A program made the translations under genes and the position numbers. The notes under the pieces are model-generated. The model was not told the origin of the DNA. It worked only from the letters and a program-made list of their open reading frames with translations, and made no database searches. A stretch of 64,000 nt of DNA, from positions 79,846 to 143,845 of the forward strand of contig NZ_NKHF01000023.1 of NCBI RefSeq assembly GCF_002744175.1, written 5' to 3'. This document shows, one piece after another, positions 25,272-34,109 of the stretch; the stretch's first letter is position 1; each line of letters begins with the position of its first letter. The stretch comes from Pseudoalteromonas piscicida (GTDB lineage: Bacteria > Pseudomonadota > Gammaproteobacteria > Enterobacterales > Alteromonadaceae).

Positions 25272-25787
25272 ATGCACGAACAAACAAAACTAATTTGTGA
25301 TTTTCTCACCGAGATTGACCTGCCGTTTCAATTTTGTGCAGTTGACAATGACTCATTTTTACCCGGTCTAGAAACCGTTTATGGCACACTTCATATTGAT
25401 AACGAACAACTTCTGTACCCAGGCGATATTCTCCACGAAGCAGGCCATATTGCCGTATGTGAGCCCATTTATCGTCCTCAACTTAATGGCGATGTATATA
25501 AAAATGGAATTAAGAACGGCCGAGAAAAACAAGCAATGCACGGCGAAGAAATGGCTGCTACCGCTTGGTCAGTGGCAGTGGTTGATTACCTGAACTTGCC
25601 TATTGAGGTGGTATTTCACGAAAAAGCGTACAGAAATGCCAGAGAGTCATTAATTGATGCCTTCAATACTGGCGGCCTTTTTGGCCAACCTCTACTTACC
25701 GCTTGGGACATGACATGCCCAAAAGAGGGCTTTCCCAAAATGCAAAAGTGGGTACGTGATCTACGCTGGATCCATGAACTAAATTAA
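25272..25787 (+). CDS. Conserved protein with HExxH motif (171 aa), unknown function
   Basis: I do not recognise a named family. The protein has the motif GDILHEAGHIAV, an HEAGH zinc-peptidase-like signature, at about residues 52-60, and a following EEMAATAWSVAVVDYL helix that may supply a third ligand. It has no signal peptide or membrane segment, so it would be cytoplasmic. Other conserved-looking parts are the Cys/Trp-containing C-terminus (WDMTCPKEGFPKMQKW). It is alone between divergent and convergent neighbours. A minigluzincin-like fold is possible; catalytic activity is not established. Confidence 0.6.
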   Translation: MHEQTKLICDFLTEIDLPFQFCAVDNDSFLPGLETVYGTLHIDNEQLLYPGDILHEAGHIAVCEPIYRPQLNGDVYKNGIKNGREKQAMHGEEMAATAWSVAVVDYLNLPIEVVFHEKAYRNARESLIDAFNTGGLFGQPLLTAWDMTCPKEGFPKMQKWVRDLRWIHELN

Positions 25788-25885
25788 CGAAAGGTTGGCC
25801 CGCTAAATTAAATAAAAAAGCCCGACGATTGCGTCGAGCTCGGGGAGGCGTGGCGCTTTGGATTACCACTGGCTGACTTATTAAT

Positions 25886-25922
25886 CTAAACTCGGGATAA
25901 CAACTTCTTATCCCAAGTTTAG
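25886..25922 (-). terminator. Terminator of the EF-hand gene cluster
   Basis: A 15-bp inverted repeat (CTAAACTCGGGATAA / TTATCCCAAGTTTAG, one mismatch) with a seven-base loop begins directly after the stop codon of the last EF-hand gene. There is no long T-run on the minus strand (ATTAATAAG). It may serve both convergent units. Confidence 0.65.
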
Positions 25923-25923
25923 G

Positions 25924-26127
25924 TTAAATAAACTCTTTCTCTGAAAGCTTACCATCTCCATCGCTGTCAAGCTTGTCAAAGATGGAAGCGAGGGACTCTG
26001 ATAGTGAGGCTTCACTTTTTGAAATAAAACCGTCTTTATCTAAATCAAAATCGCTAAATTCAGCTGCCATTGCTGAGCCGGCAAAAAGTACTGTGACGGC
26101 TGCTATTACCGTTGCTAACTTTTTCAT
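25924..26127 (-). CDS. Secreted small EF-hand protein 4 of 4 (67 aa)
   Basis: A 67-residue exported protein: signal MKKLATVIAAVTVLFAGSAMA, then two canonical 12-residue EF-hand loops, DLDKDGFISKSE and DSDGDGKLSEKE, each with acidic residues at positions 1, 3, 5 and 12. It should bind two Ca2+ ions in the periplasm or outside the cell. It is the last of four paralogous genes on this strand, 9 bp after the third, and shorter than the others at its C-terminus. No enzyme domain is attached, so it may be a calcium buffer or sensor. Confidence 0.8.
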   Translation of the reverse strand: MKKLATVIAAVTVLFAGSAMAAEFSDFDLDKDGFISKSEASLSESLASIFDKLDSDGDGKLSEKEFI

Positions 26128-26136
26128 TGTGACCTC

Positions 26137-26358
26137 CTAGCCTTTAAAGTTAGAAAATTCAGACGCGCTGAGCTGACCATTTTTGTCTGCATCTAGCTGC
26201 TCGAATTGCTCAAGTAATGTTGCTGATACTGACGCTTCTTGCTGATTGATCTGACCATCTTTGTCCTTGTCTATGTCTTGAAACGACAAGGTTGCAGCCA
26301 GCGCCATCGTACTTACCAACACACCCACTGTGGTTGCACATACTGTTCTAAGTTTCAT
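26137..26358 (-). CDS. Secreted small EF-hand protein 3 of 4 (73 aa)
   Basis: Starting at ATG 26358 gives 73 residues, the same length as its two upstream paralogues; AGGAG lies seven bases upstream. A longer frame from 26406 would lack a signal peptide. The signal is MKLRTVCATTVGVLVSTMALA. EF-hand loops are DKDKDGQINQQE and DADKNGQLSASE, followed by FSNFKG, a C-terminal tag nearly identical in paralogue 2. It is more diverged in the signal region than the rest. Calcium binding is predicted from the loops alone. Confidence 0.75.
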   Translation of the reverse strand: MKLRTVCATTVGVLVSTMALAATLSFQDIDKDKDGQINQQEASVSATLLEQFEQLDADKNGQLSASEFSNFKG

Positions 26359-26407
26359 AGCCATTCTCCTCACTATGCCCGTCTCTTGATGCGGCTCTCG
26401 TCGCAAT

Positions 26408-26629
26408 TTAACCGTTAAAGTTAGAGAACTCAGTTTCGTTTAATTCACCATCAGCGTTGACGTCTAGGTCTTTGAACTGCTCGATAAGTGCTGTATTTAC
26501 TTTAGCCTCACTCAGGCTGATAGCACCGTTACCATCAGTGTCATAGCTGGCGAAATCTTCTCCAGCCATCGCAGTTGCTGAAGCGAGTGTTAAACCGGTA
26601 ATTGATATTGCTACTAAAATGTTTTTCAT
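26408..26629 (-). CDS. Secreted small EF-hand protein 2 of 4 (73 aa)
   Basis: The 73-residue product has a signal peptide (MKNILVAISITGLTLASATAMA) and two EF loops: DTDGNGAISLSE and DVNADGELNETE. The mature protein is nearly all EF-hand with the C-terminal tag FSNFNG. The gene is 59 bp downstream of paralogue 1 and 49 bp upstream of paralogue 3, consistent with one transcript. The pattern of diverged signal peptides but conserved loop framework suggests an old tandem duplication. Confidence 0.8.
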   Translation of the reverse strand: MKNILVAISITGLTLASATAMAGEDFASYDTDGNGAISLSEAKVNTALIEQFKDLDVNADGELNETEFSNFNG

Positions 26630-26688
26630 CGTCTTTTCCTTAAATTGGGAGATATTTTAAAATTTGCTACTATGACGTTGGTTTACGA

Positions 26689-26910
26689 TTAGCCTTCAAA
26701 GCTATCAAACTCAGACTGGCTTAACTGACCATCTTGGTCGGCGTCAAGGTCTTTAAACTGCGCCATTAAATTCGGGTTCGCTTTCGATTCGCCCAATGAG
26801 ATGTAGCCATCTCCATCAACATCGTATTTATCAAACTCAGAGCTTGCGTGAGCACCTACTGATGCGAAAGAAAGTACAGCGGCGGATAGTGCGATTGCTA
26901 AAGTTTTCAT
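26689..26910 (-). CDS. Secreted small EF-hand protein 1 of 4 (73 aa)
   Basis: First gene of the four. The 73 residues comprise a signal (MKTLAIALSAAVLSFASVGAHA) and loops DVDGDGYISLGE and DADQDGQLSQSE, ending FDSFEG. A good ribosome-binding site (GAGAGGA) lies nine bases before the ATG. Just upstream on the minus strand are a GCAACAAC half-site (about 26938-26947) and an AT-rich TATATA stretch that may be the operon promoter, adjacent to the palindrome-rich region at 27092-27470. Confidence 0.8.
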   Translation of the reverse strand: MKTLAIALSAAVLSFASVGAHASSEFDKYDVDGDGYISLGESKANPNLMAQFKDLDADQDGQLSQSEFDSFEG

Positions 26911-27091
26911 AATCAGTTCCTCTCAAATATATAAACTTGTTGTTGCTTCTCTACACTGATTTGCATTGAAGCGAATGTTTTTTGCTTTCGAGGTAACTAT
27001 TCCAACTTTGATGCCAAACTTTAAAAACCACTAATAATCAATAACTTGAATTTTAACCTTGGTTTTTATTAAGGAATGATTCAGTGATATT

Positions 27092-27107
27092 GTTGCCATT
27101 TAGCAAC
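27092..27107. promoter_or_regulatory. GTTGC-N6-GCAAC palindrome 1
   Basis: Sequence GTTGC-CATTTA-GCAAC, a perfect 5-bp dyad around an AT-rich centre. It is one of three in the 582-bp non-coding region 26911-27492, upstream of the EF-hand cluster. It looks like an operator for a dimeric regulator; no protein can be named. Confidence 0.45.
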
Positions 27108-27147
27108 ACCAATTCACATGGAAGGTGTAAAAAGCTTTATATATCAT

Positions 27148-27185
27148 ATTGTTAAGTTGTTGCTTAAAAGCAACAACTTAACAAT
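27148..27185. promoter_or_regulatory. Extended 16-bp-arm palindrome containing GTTGC-N6-GCAAC
   Basis: A perfect inverted repeat with arms ATTGTTAAGTTGTTGC and its complement around TTAAAA. The core is again GTTGC-N6-GCAAC. No T-run follows on the plus strand, so an operator or cruciform fits better than a terminator. Confidence 0.55.
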
Positions 27186-27454
27186 TGAGGACTTGGCTGA
27201 ATAGCAATATGATGAATTTAAAGGCAGAAATGTGGTTGTTTTCAAGTCAGCAAGGTAGCGAAATAATATTTTTGCTAAAAAAGTAGAAAAATAAACCGCC
27301 CCATCCCAGATACTGAAAAGAACAAAAATAACTTAATTATCAATGGATTAAATTAAAAACCTAATTGAAAACTTGGTTTAGAAATACCAAGTCGAAAGTC
27401 ACGGGAGTAAAAAAATATTTTTTTTCAGGAAAATCGCAGGGCATATGCAAAACT

Positions 27455-27470
27455 GTTGCTAAAAAGCAAC
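27455..27470. promoter_or_regulatory. GTTGC-N6-GCAAC palindrome 3
   Basis: Sequence GTTGC-TAAAAA-GCAAC, about 22 bp from the 3' end of the acetyltransferase gene. It repeats the same core and spacing as the sites at 27092 and 27148. Confidence 0.45.
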
Positions 27471-27492
27471 ACCGTCTAGATACAATAGCCAG

Positions 27493-27981
27493 TTACTGAA
27501 CTAGTACCTCACCCTCTCGGTTATTTTCCAGTTGCAGCTCCATGTAAACAGAAAAGGGGTCACACTGATAATGACCAAATGCACGACGTTCAACAAAGTT
27601 AAACTGTGCATATAGCCCCAATGCTTCAGGTTGCTTAACCCCTGTTTCTAAGCGGATCACTGAATATTGGTGAGCTTTGGCAAAAGCAATTAACTCTGAC
27701 ATGATAATTTTTGATAAGCCTTGACCTCGATAATTGGGCTTTACATACAGCCTTTTCAGCTCTGCATATAAACAATCATGCTGCTTTTTAACGACAGCAC
27801 CACACGCAACTATCTCTTGGTTTTTAATCACACCAATAAAATGAGCATCAGCGCTACATAACTCTGATAAAGCAGACAACTGATTGCTTTGTGCCGGGTA
27901 TAGGTCATTCATTAGGCTGTCAATTTCTGCTATCAACTCAGCAAGTGAAGGTGTATTTCGACCAAGTTTGACAATTTCCAT
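27493..27981 (-). CDS. GNAT N-acetyltransferase (162 aa)
   Basis: A 162-residue single-domain acetyltransferase. The acetyl-CoA loop is visible as YRGQGLSKIIMSELI after LKRLYVKPN, and the C-terminal VIRLETGVKQPEALGLYAQFNFVERRAFGHY is the usual strand-helix-strand ending with a Tyr at the end of the motif. It belongs to the YjgM/PhnO-like small GNATs acting on metabolites or amino acids. It lies downstream of no obvious partner on the minus strand and ends close to a GTTGC palindrome. Confidence 0.82.
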   Translation of the reverse strand: MEIVKLGRNTPSLAELIAEIDSLMNDLYPAQSNQLSALSELCSADAHFIGVIKNQEIVACGAVVKKQHDCLYAELKRLYVKPNYRGQGLSKIIMSELIAFAKAHQYSVIRLETGVKQPEALGLYAQFNFVERRAFGHYQCDPFSVYMELQLENNREGEVLVQ

Positions 27982-28035
27982 TTATCATCCCTTAATTATC
28001 ATGATATGAGACCGCAGCTCTCCATCACCTTTTTA

Positions 28036-28962
28036 TTAACCGTTAGATTGGCGCTTTAACTCTTCCAGCATCCGCTCATCACCCATCAAATTTTTGAGAA
28101 TAGCTTTGACCTTAGGGTCTGACGCATTTTCGTAAAGCGATAACAGATCTTGCGCGATCCTTTGCTGCTGTTTTGGATCAGAACCAGATTGAAAGTATTG
28201 TGACATCAAGCCTTCAGCCGCGAGGCTCTTCACATAGTCATTCTGCTCTTGTTCTAGCATTTTTACAAAAGACTGTGATAATCGCTCGTCGACTATTGGT
28301 GTGCGCGATACTAGTTCAAGAGCCTGTAGCCTGAGCTTTTCGTCGTTCATGCTTTGAGTCATCGTGAGGATTGACTCTACAGCTTGATAGTCATATTGCT
28401 CTAAGTCATTGCGGTTCAACATAAACATGTTCATCTGTAACTGACTCATTGCGGCCAAGCGCTCCGCGGCAGGTAAACTACTATTTAATATCTTTTGTTT
28501 TAACTCATTGCTAATCTGGCTTGCGTACTCGGGATCAGTTTTGATACGCATTTCATAGTCTTCGGGTAAGTCTTCGTAAAAACCATAAATAGGATTTTCG
28601 GCTTTCATCTCATCAATTTTTTGTTGTTCACGTTTCTCAATTAAAGAGAAGACCAAAGATTCGAATTCCTCTGGCGCTTGTGCTGAAAGCAGGTCTGACT
28701 TTTCCATTGATAAAGCCTGCAAGCGAGTTTCAAGCTTATTGATCCGAGTTAACAACCGGTCGATTTGCTCTGCATCGTGGTGCGACTTTTGAGCCATTGA
28801 TGAGTATGGTGTAGTCTGATTTGCAGATGGCTGCGACGACGGCTGATATACTTGATGACCAACGGGACTTGTAGCTAACTTAGTTTGTATTACGTTAAAC
28901 CCAGAAAAAGCCAATGCAAGAACTGAGCATGAAAGCGCTATATTGAGTTTAAGATTTGACAT
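28036..28962 (-). CDS. Exported or membrane-anchored coiled-coil protein, unknown function (308 aa)
   Basis: A 308-residue protein not assigned to a family. An N-terminal hydrophobic segment (LNIALSCSVLALAFSGF) could be a signal or anchor. A Ser/Gln-rich linker follows, then a coiled coil around residues 70-105 (QIDRLLTRINKLETRLQALSMEK), then an all-helical region resembling armadillo/HEAT-type repeats (SLPAAERLAAMSQLQ, YVKSLAAEGLMSQYF). ATG 28962 is favoured over the longer open frame because an AGG motif sits about 10 bases upstream. It may be a periplasmic scaffold. Divergent from the membrane protein at 29149. Confidence 0.6.
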   Translation of the reverse strand: MSNLKLNIALSCSVLALAFSGFNVIQTKLATSPVGHQVYQPSSQPSANQTTPYSSMAQKSHHDAEQIDRLLTRINKLETRLQALSMEKSDLLSAQAPEEFESLVFSLIEKREQQKIDEMKAENPIYGFYEDLPEDYEMRIKTDPEYASQISNELKQKILNSSLPAAERLAAMSQLQMNMFMLNRNDLEQYDYQAVESILTMTQSMNDEKLRLQALELVSRTPIVDERLSQSFVKMLEQEQNDYVKSLAAEGLMSQYFQSGSDPKQQQRIAQDLLSLYENASDPKVKAILKNLMGDERMLEELKRQSNG

Positions 28963-29148
28963 GAAGAAGTTACCTTTTAAAAAGTCGCAATGTAATAGAT
29001 CTGCAAGATAAATACTGTAAATGATTGTACTGTAAATTGATACAGCTTGAGACAATTACTCGCATAATTATTACACTTTCCGTAGGATGAAAAAACGCCG
29101 CTAACATTTGTATTTTCTCTAGGTAGGCATAATCAACAAGGAACTGTA

Positions 29149-29988
29149 GTGAATCACATACTTCAAACCGTCCATTACCAAGCAAATGCCTTTCTGTTAT
29201 TCGGTATTGCGTTGCTAACTGCAATGTTTGGCAGTAGTTCGTTCTGGTCCAGTCATCAAGCTCTATTTCACTGGGTGCTTCCGCTGCTATCTATTGTCCT
29301 GCTGTTACGGTTGGCTTGGCACATTAGAGCCATCTGCTTGTCAGTCAGTCCTAAAACGCTGCATCAGGACGTTAAACTGTGCTGGGTTGCTTTATTGCTA
29401 TGTACTTGTGGTGATATTGTCAATTTTAATCTATTTGAACAATATTACCGTCAAGATCCCAAAATAAAACATGACTACCTTATCGATTCCATTTGGTTTT
29501 TTGCTTTAGGTTATGGCTTGCTACTTTGGTTGCTGATACGGTTTTTACGGCGCTCATTTTCACTCAATTCAAAACATGTGCTGGTCATTGCCTTGGTATC
29601 TGCAGTACTTTCTTTCATCAGCTACCAACTTATGTACCTGCCAGGGATAAGTAAATACTCACTACTACTTAGTGCTTTATATAGCTTACTGGTAACCTTA
29701 CTCGGCGTTTTTGGTTTGTGGTTGTTGGTTCAAAATATCAAATCGGGTATAAAGGTGAACTATGCACTTGCATGTGGCTTCATTCTAGCCATGCTGGCCG
29801 ACGCTATCATTGGACAATTTTGGTTATTTGCCAATGGAGGTGCAGGTTACTTCCCTCTTGCTAGGCATGTCAATTGGCTGTTTTACATCGCCTCCCAATC
29901 GCTTCTTTTACTCTTCCCTGTGGCGATGGTTAAAACATTACCTGAGGTTAAATACAAAAAAGGCCGAGCAAATGCCGGCCTCCTCTAA
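29149..29988 (+). CDS. Multi-pass membrane protein of unknown function (279 aa)
   Basis: A 279-residue, very hydrophobic protein with about eight transmembrane segments between residues 15 and 265 and no recognisable catalytic motif. Some spacing, such as CGDIVNFN and MLADAIIGQFW in membrane helices, recalls YhhN-type proteins, but I cannot assign it. The start is GTG 29149, backed by AAGGA six bases upstream. Its last codons contain the terminator of the convergent YebC-family gene. It is probably an inner-membrane protein transcribed on its own. Confidence 0.65.
   Translation: MNHILQTVHYQANAFLLFGIALLTAMFGSSSFWSSHQALFHWVLPLLSIVLLLRLAWHIRAICLSVSPKTLHQDVKLCWVALLLCTCGDIVNFNLFEQYYRQDPKIKHDYLIDSIWFFALGYGLLLWLLIRFLRRSFSLNSKHVLVIALVSAVLSFISYQLMYLPGISKYSLLLSALYSLLVTLLGVFGLWLLVQNIKSGIKVNYALACGFILAMLADAIIGQFWLFANGGAGYFPLARHVNWLFYIASQSLLLLFPVAMVKTLPEVKYKKGRANAGLL
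29955..29981 (-). terminator. Terminator of the YebC-family gene, inside the convergent coding end
   Basis: Stem AGGCCG/CGGCCT with a nine-base loop (29961-29981) is followed on the minus strand by a T6 run. It is 26-50 bases past the stop of the gene ending at 30007 and lies in the last codons of the plus-strand membrane-protein gene. Confidence 0.8.
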
Positions 29989-30006
29989 TAGTACGTAGCG
30001 TACTGC

Positions 30007-30732
30007 TTATTTTTTCACAATCGCGTTGTGATACACATTTTGTACATCATCAACATCTTCAAGCATATTGATAAGCTTTTCGAAGGTTTCGATGGCTTCT
30101 GGATCTTCGATTTCCACATGCGTTTGTGGAACCCAAGTGATCTCATCAACATCAAAAGTGATACCATCGAAGGCTTCTGTTAATGCTGTTTTTGCTTTGA
30201 AGTATTCAGTGTGAGGTGCGAAAACTGAAACTTGACCCTCTTCTACTTCAACGTCAGTGACATCAACATCGGCCATCATTAGCGCTTCCAAAACTGACTC
30301 GTCGTCATCACCTGCAAATCCAAGGATAGCGAAATGATCAAACATATGTGCCACACAACCTGGGCTACCTAAGTTTGAACCAGTTTTGGTAAACGGTAAG
30401 CGTACATCTTTAATTGTACGGTTCATGTTATCAGTTAAACAGTCAACAATGATCATGCTGTTGCCAGGACCATAGCCTTCATAGCGTGCTGGTGTGTAAT
30501 CTTCACCTGCACCACCAGCTGCCTTTTCAATCGCTTTGTCGATAACGTGCGCAGGAACTTGGTCTTTTTTCGCTTTGTCGATTAAACGACGTAGTGACAA
30601 GTTAGTTTCAGGATCTGCGCCGCCATTTTTCGCAACAACGTAAATCTCTTTTCCGTATTTTGAGTTTACTTTTGTTTTTGCCGCCGCCGTTTTTGCCATG
30701 GCGTTTTTGCGGACTTCAAATGCTCTGCCCAT
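30007..30732 (-). CDS. YebC/PmpR family protein, YeeN-like
   Basis: A 241-residue protein of the YebC family, whose members bind DNA as regulators and, in more recent work, assist translation of proline-rich stretches. The frame starting [31 protein letters not shown] resembles E. coli YeeN rather than YebC, and [25 protein letters not shown] plus [16 protein letters not shown] are family hallmarks. C-terminal [20 protein letters not shown] closes the fold. ATG 30732 is chosen to match the YeeN start; a longer frame adds 10 residues without a ribosome-binding site. Single gene. Confidence 0.92.
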   Translation of the reverse strand: MGRAFEVRKNAMAKTAAAKTKVNSKYGKEIYVVAKNGGADPETNLSLRRLIDKAKKDQVPAHVIDKAIEKAAGGAGEDYTPARYEGYGPGNSMIIVDCLTDNMNRTIKDVRLPFTKTGSNLGSPGCVAHMFDHFAILGFAGDDDESVLEALMMADVDVTDVEVEEGQVSVFAPHTEYFKAKTALTEAFDGITFDVDEITWVPQTHVEIEDPEAIETFEKLINMLEDVDDVQNVYHNAIVKK

Positions 30733-30930
30733 CTTAGTGCTCGTTTTATAAAAATTGCCCAAGATTTTACCAAGACATTTGAGTTACGGCTATACCCTTA
30801 TACTCTGTGAAGAAAATTTGCCTCAAGATATTACTTTAGCTAGTTGTTTTGCGGCTATTTTGTGGCGCGGTGAAGCAACTTAACTATAGTTAAAGATGAT
30901 AAAGTTAACCGTTTAATAGGCGACAACAGT

Positions 30931-33672
30931 ATGATCATGTTTGGCTTTGGCAAAGCAAAAAAGGAAGATGAGCAAGATGCTGCGCTATTTCAGCACTTCA
31001 AAGCAACCACCCCCTATCTAGAAATGGATTATCAAAGCAATATTTATCAGGCAAGTGCGACATTTAAACGTTTGCTTGGCTACGGAGTTGACCATGATTT
31101 ACCATCACTGACTACATTGTGTAGCTCAGCGAATGTTGTAGCTGCTTTAAAGCGAGGTATAGCACAGCTAGAACGTCAAGCTCACATTAAAATAGAAGTT
31201 TTACTCAAAACAACCCAACACGCAAAAAAGCCGCTACTACTTGAGCTTTCAAAAACGCAAGCTGGTCGAATACTCGTTATGGCCACCGATATAAGCCATT
31301 ATTTCTCCACGATTCAGTCTATGCGGGCAAGTCAAACCGCGCTTTCTTCGTCATTCGCAATCATTGAATTTGATATGTCTGGCAACATCTTGACTGCAAA
31401 CGCCAACTTTTTGTCTGTGATGGGTTATACCCTGACAGAAATCCAAGGCAAGCATCATAGTTTATTTGTTAAACCCGCCTTTGCCGAAACACAGGATTAT
31501 CAAGAGTTTTGGCAAAAGCTTAATAGCGGGGAGTTTTTTGAAGGAGAATTTGCAAGACAAACCAAATCAGGGAAAACGGTATGGATTCAAGCCACCTATA
31601 TTCCTATTTTGGATGAGCATAACCGTCCAACCAAAGTTGTAAAATACGCATCAGATATCACTGCACAAAAAGCCAAATCGGCAGAGTTTCAAGGTCAAGT
31701 AAACGCGATTAATCAAACTCAAGCGGTTATTGAGTTTGATCCCAACGGCTATATTCTTACTGCTAATGCATTGTTCTTAGATGCTATTGGTTATGCTTTG
31801 AATGAAATCCAAGGGCAACACCATCGCTTATTTGTTGATAGTGAGGAAGCGCAAAGCAATCAATACGAGGAATTTTGGCGTGACTTACGACGAGGTAATC
31901 ACCAGTCTGGGGAATTTAAACGCCTAACCAAGTCCGGACATACTTTATGGATACAAGCCACTTATACACCAATTTATGACGAAAATGGTGAATTAGACAA
32001 AATCATCAAATATGCTTCTGATATTACGCAAGCTAAGCTCATTTCTTTCGATTCCAAAGGACAACTGACTGCTATCAACCGTTCTCAAGCAGTTATTGAA
32101 TTTGATTTAGAAGGTAATATTTTAACTGCAAACCAAAACTTTTTGGCCACCATGGGGTACAAAAAAGAAGAACTTATTGGCCAACATCACAGCCTGTTTG
32201 TAGACGCTAGTTACGCGAAAAGCACTGAGTATAAAGCGTTTTGGCAACGGCTAAAACAAGGGCAATTTGAAGCGGGTGAATTCCGAAGGCTTGGCAAAGG
32301 TAACAAAGAGGTTTGGATCAGTGCAACCTACAACCCAATTCTTGATGAGCAAGGAAAACCACTCAAAGTTGTTAAGTTTGCTTCCGATATCACAGAGCAA
32401 AAACTTACCAATGCTGACTTTACAGGCCAACTAAATGCAATTCATAAGTCACAAGCGGTGATAGAGTTCGCGATGGATGGCACGATTTTATGGGCCAACG
32501 ATTTATTCCTAAACACCATGGCATACACCTTAGACGAAATTAAAGGCAAGCACCACAGACTGTTTGCGACCGCAGAGCAAGCAAACAGCCCGGAATATCA
32601 ACAGTTTTGGGAAAAACTAAATCGTGGAGAGTTTGACTCAGGGCAGTATTTAAGACTGGGGAAACAAGGTAAAGAAGTGTGGATCCAAGCTTCTTACAAC
32701 CCTATTCTCGACCAACAAGGCCGCCCCTTTAAGGTGGTAAAATATGCAACAGATATCACCGCGCAAAAACAAGCTGTGGAACATATTAAGCGCGCTATTT
32801 TAGCGATGGAACAGGGTGATCTAAGGCACAGAATCACTCACCATTTAGACGGTGAATTTGCCATACTTCAGCAAGCGATGAATGGCTTGTTTGATAAATT
32901 AAGTGATTTAGTTAACACCATTAACTGTGGTGCAGAGCAAGTATTTGATGTTGCACAACAAATTGCCAACAACAATGATGAGTTAAATAGTCGAATTGAG
33001 AATCAAGCTGCAAGCTTAGAAGAAACCGCAGCGACGATGGAAGAGTTAACCGCAACGGTGAAGAAAAACGCCACGAGCGCAAGCCATGCCGCAGAGAAGG
33101 CAACCTTTGTGAGTGATAAGGCCCACTCAGGGAAAGTGTCGATCGACGATGCCATCACTGCGGTAGGTAAAATTGAATCTTATAGCACAAAGATATCCGA
33201 CATTATTGGGGTAATAGATGAAATCGCTTTTCAAACCAACTTATTAGCACTCAATGCTTCCGTTGAAGCGGCAAGAGCCGGAGAAGCTGGCCGTGGTTTT
33301 GCGGTAGTGGCAGGAGAAGTAAGAAACCTTGCCCAGCGCAGCGCCTCGGCAGCGCGTGAAATCAAATCACTAATTAAAAACAGTGTCGATGCCGTAGCTC
33401 AAGGCAGCAAACTGGTGTATGAATCTGGCGTAACGTTTGAGGAATTGATGCAATCCATTGCTGACGTTAGCAAAATGGTCGAAGCCATTAACAGCGCAGG
33501 CAAAGAGCAAGCCGACGGCATCGCCGCGGTGTCCACCACGATTGCGCAAATGGATACGATCACCCAACAAAATGTCACACTAGTGGAAACCACCTCACGC
33601 TCAGGAAGGAATATGGAAACTCAAGCCAAGCTGCTCACTGATCAAGTTTCCTTTTTTCAGCTAGATGAGTAA
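30931..33672 (+). CDS. Soluble methyl-accepting chemotaxis protein with five PAS domains
   Basis: A 913-residue receptor without transmembrane segments, so it is cytoplasmic. A first, diverged PAS-like unit (~20-125) is followed by four close PAS-PAC repeats (~140-614), each having IEFD...GNILTAN..F...GY...EI.G.HH..F near the start and W.....YNPI.DE..KP.KVVK.A.DIT at the end. A short HAMP-like linker leads to the signalling domain, whose hairpin tip is EIAFQTNLLALNASVEAARAGEAGRGFAVVAGEVR. PAS units may bind haem or flavin to sense redox or oxygen, which is inference. No che genes are nearby. Confidence 0.92.
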   Translation: MIMFGFGKAKKEDEQDAALFQHFKATTPYLEMDYQSNIYQASATFKRLLGYGVDHDLPSLTTLCSSANVVAALKRGIAQLERQAHIKIEVLLKTTQHAKKPLLLELSKTQAGRILVMATDISHYFSTIQSMRASQTALSSSFAIIEFDMSGNILTANANFLSVMGYTLTEIQGKHHSLFVKPAFAETQDYQEFWQKLNSGEFFEGEFARQTKSGKTVWIQATYIPILDEHNRPTKVVKYASDITAQKAKSAEFQGQVNAINQTQAVIEFDPNGYILTANALFLDAIGYALNEIQGQHHRLFVDSEEAQSNQYEEFWRDLRRGNHQSGEFKRLTKSGHTLWIQATYTPIYDENGELDKIIKYASDITQAKLISFDSKGQLTAINRSQAVIEFDLEGNILTANQNFLATMGYKKEELIGQHHSLFVDASYAKSTEYKAFWQRLKQGQFEAGEFRRLGKGNKEVWISATYNPILDEQGKPLKVVKFASDITEQKLTNADFTGQLNAIHKSQAVIEFAMDGTILWANDLFLNTMAYTLDEIKGKHHRLFATAEQANSPEYQQFWEKLNRGEFDSGQYLRLGKQGKEVWIQASYNPILDQQGRPFKVVKYATDITAQKQAVEHIKRAILAMEQGDLRHRITHHLDGEFAILQQAMNGLFDKLSDLVNTINCGAEQVFDVAQQIANNNDELNSRIENQAASLEETAATMEELTATVKKNATSASHAAEKATFVSDKAHSGKVSIDDAITAVGKIESYSTKISDIIGVIDEIAFQTNLLALNASVEAARAGEAGRGFAVVAGEVRNLAQRSASAAREIKSLIKNSVDAVAQGSKLVYESGVTFEELMQSIADVSKMVEAINSAGKEQADGIAAVSTTIAQMDTITQQNVTLVETTSRSGRNMETQAKLLTDQVSFFQLDE

Positions 33673-33692
33673 TGAAAGATGCACTGTCTAAG

Positions 33693-33720
33693 CTCCCTAC
33701 CATGATATACCGATAGGGAG
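33693..33720 (+). terminator. Possible hairpin after the chemoreceptor gene
   Basis: Arms CTCCCTA/TAGGGAG separated by 14 bases, about 20 bases beyond the stop codon. The T-run is poor, so it is only a candidate. The rest of 33721-34109 is AT-rich spacer with a short ...CTCAGGTTTATC... repeat-like piece and no gene. Confidence 0.35.
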
Positions 33721-34109
33721 TGCTAGTTTGACGGGCTAGAATGCTCATCTAGTAACAATATCGGCAGACCTTTTTAGATTCTTACGAATGCGACTTTATA
33801 AATCCATTTAGCTTACATGAGGGACTAAAGTATGGGTCTATTTTATCTCTCCCAGAAGCTCAGGTTTATCCGTTAACGCTCTTATCACTCGGAAATAGGA
33901 AAACAAGAAAGTCACGCCATTTACAATTATTTACTATTTAAAAAAACAGAACAAAAAAGCACACCACCTCCAGATTGTACATTTTTCAACCCAGCATTGT
34001 TTACTTTTAAAACATAAACACCCTTCATTTTCAACATTGAAGCTAGAGTAAAATTGACAACCACACAAAAATAAAATAATTGTAACAAAACAAAAACAAG
34101 GAAAGAAAA

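Noticed and set aside
27148..27185. Rho-independent terminator
   Set aside because: Perfect long arms but no T-run on the plus strand and no gene ending there on either strand; better as operator or cruciform.
27092..27470. CRISPR array
   Set aside because: The three units are palindromes of 16-38 bp at irregular spacing, not direct repeats with equal spacers.
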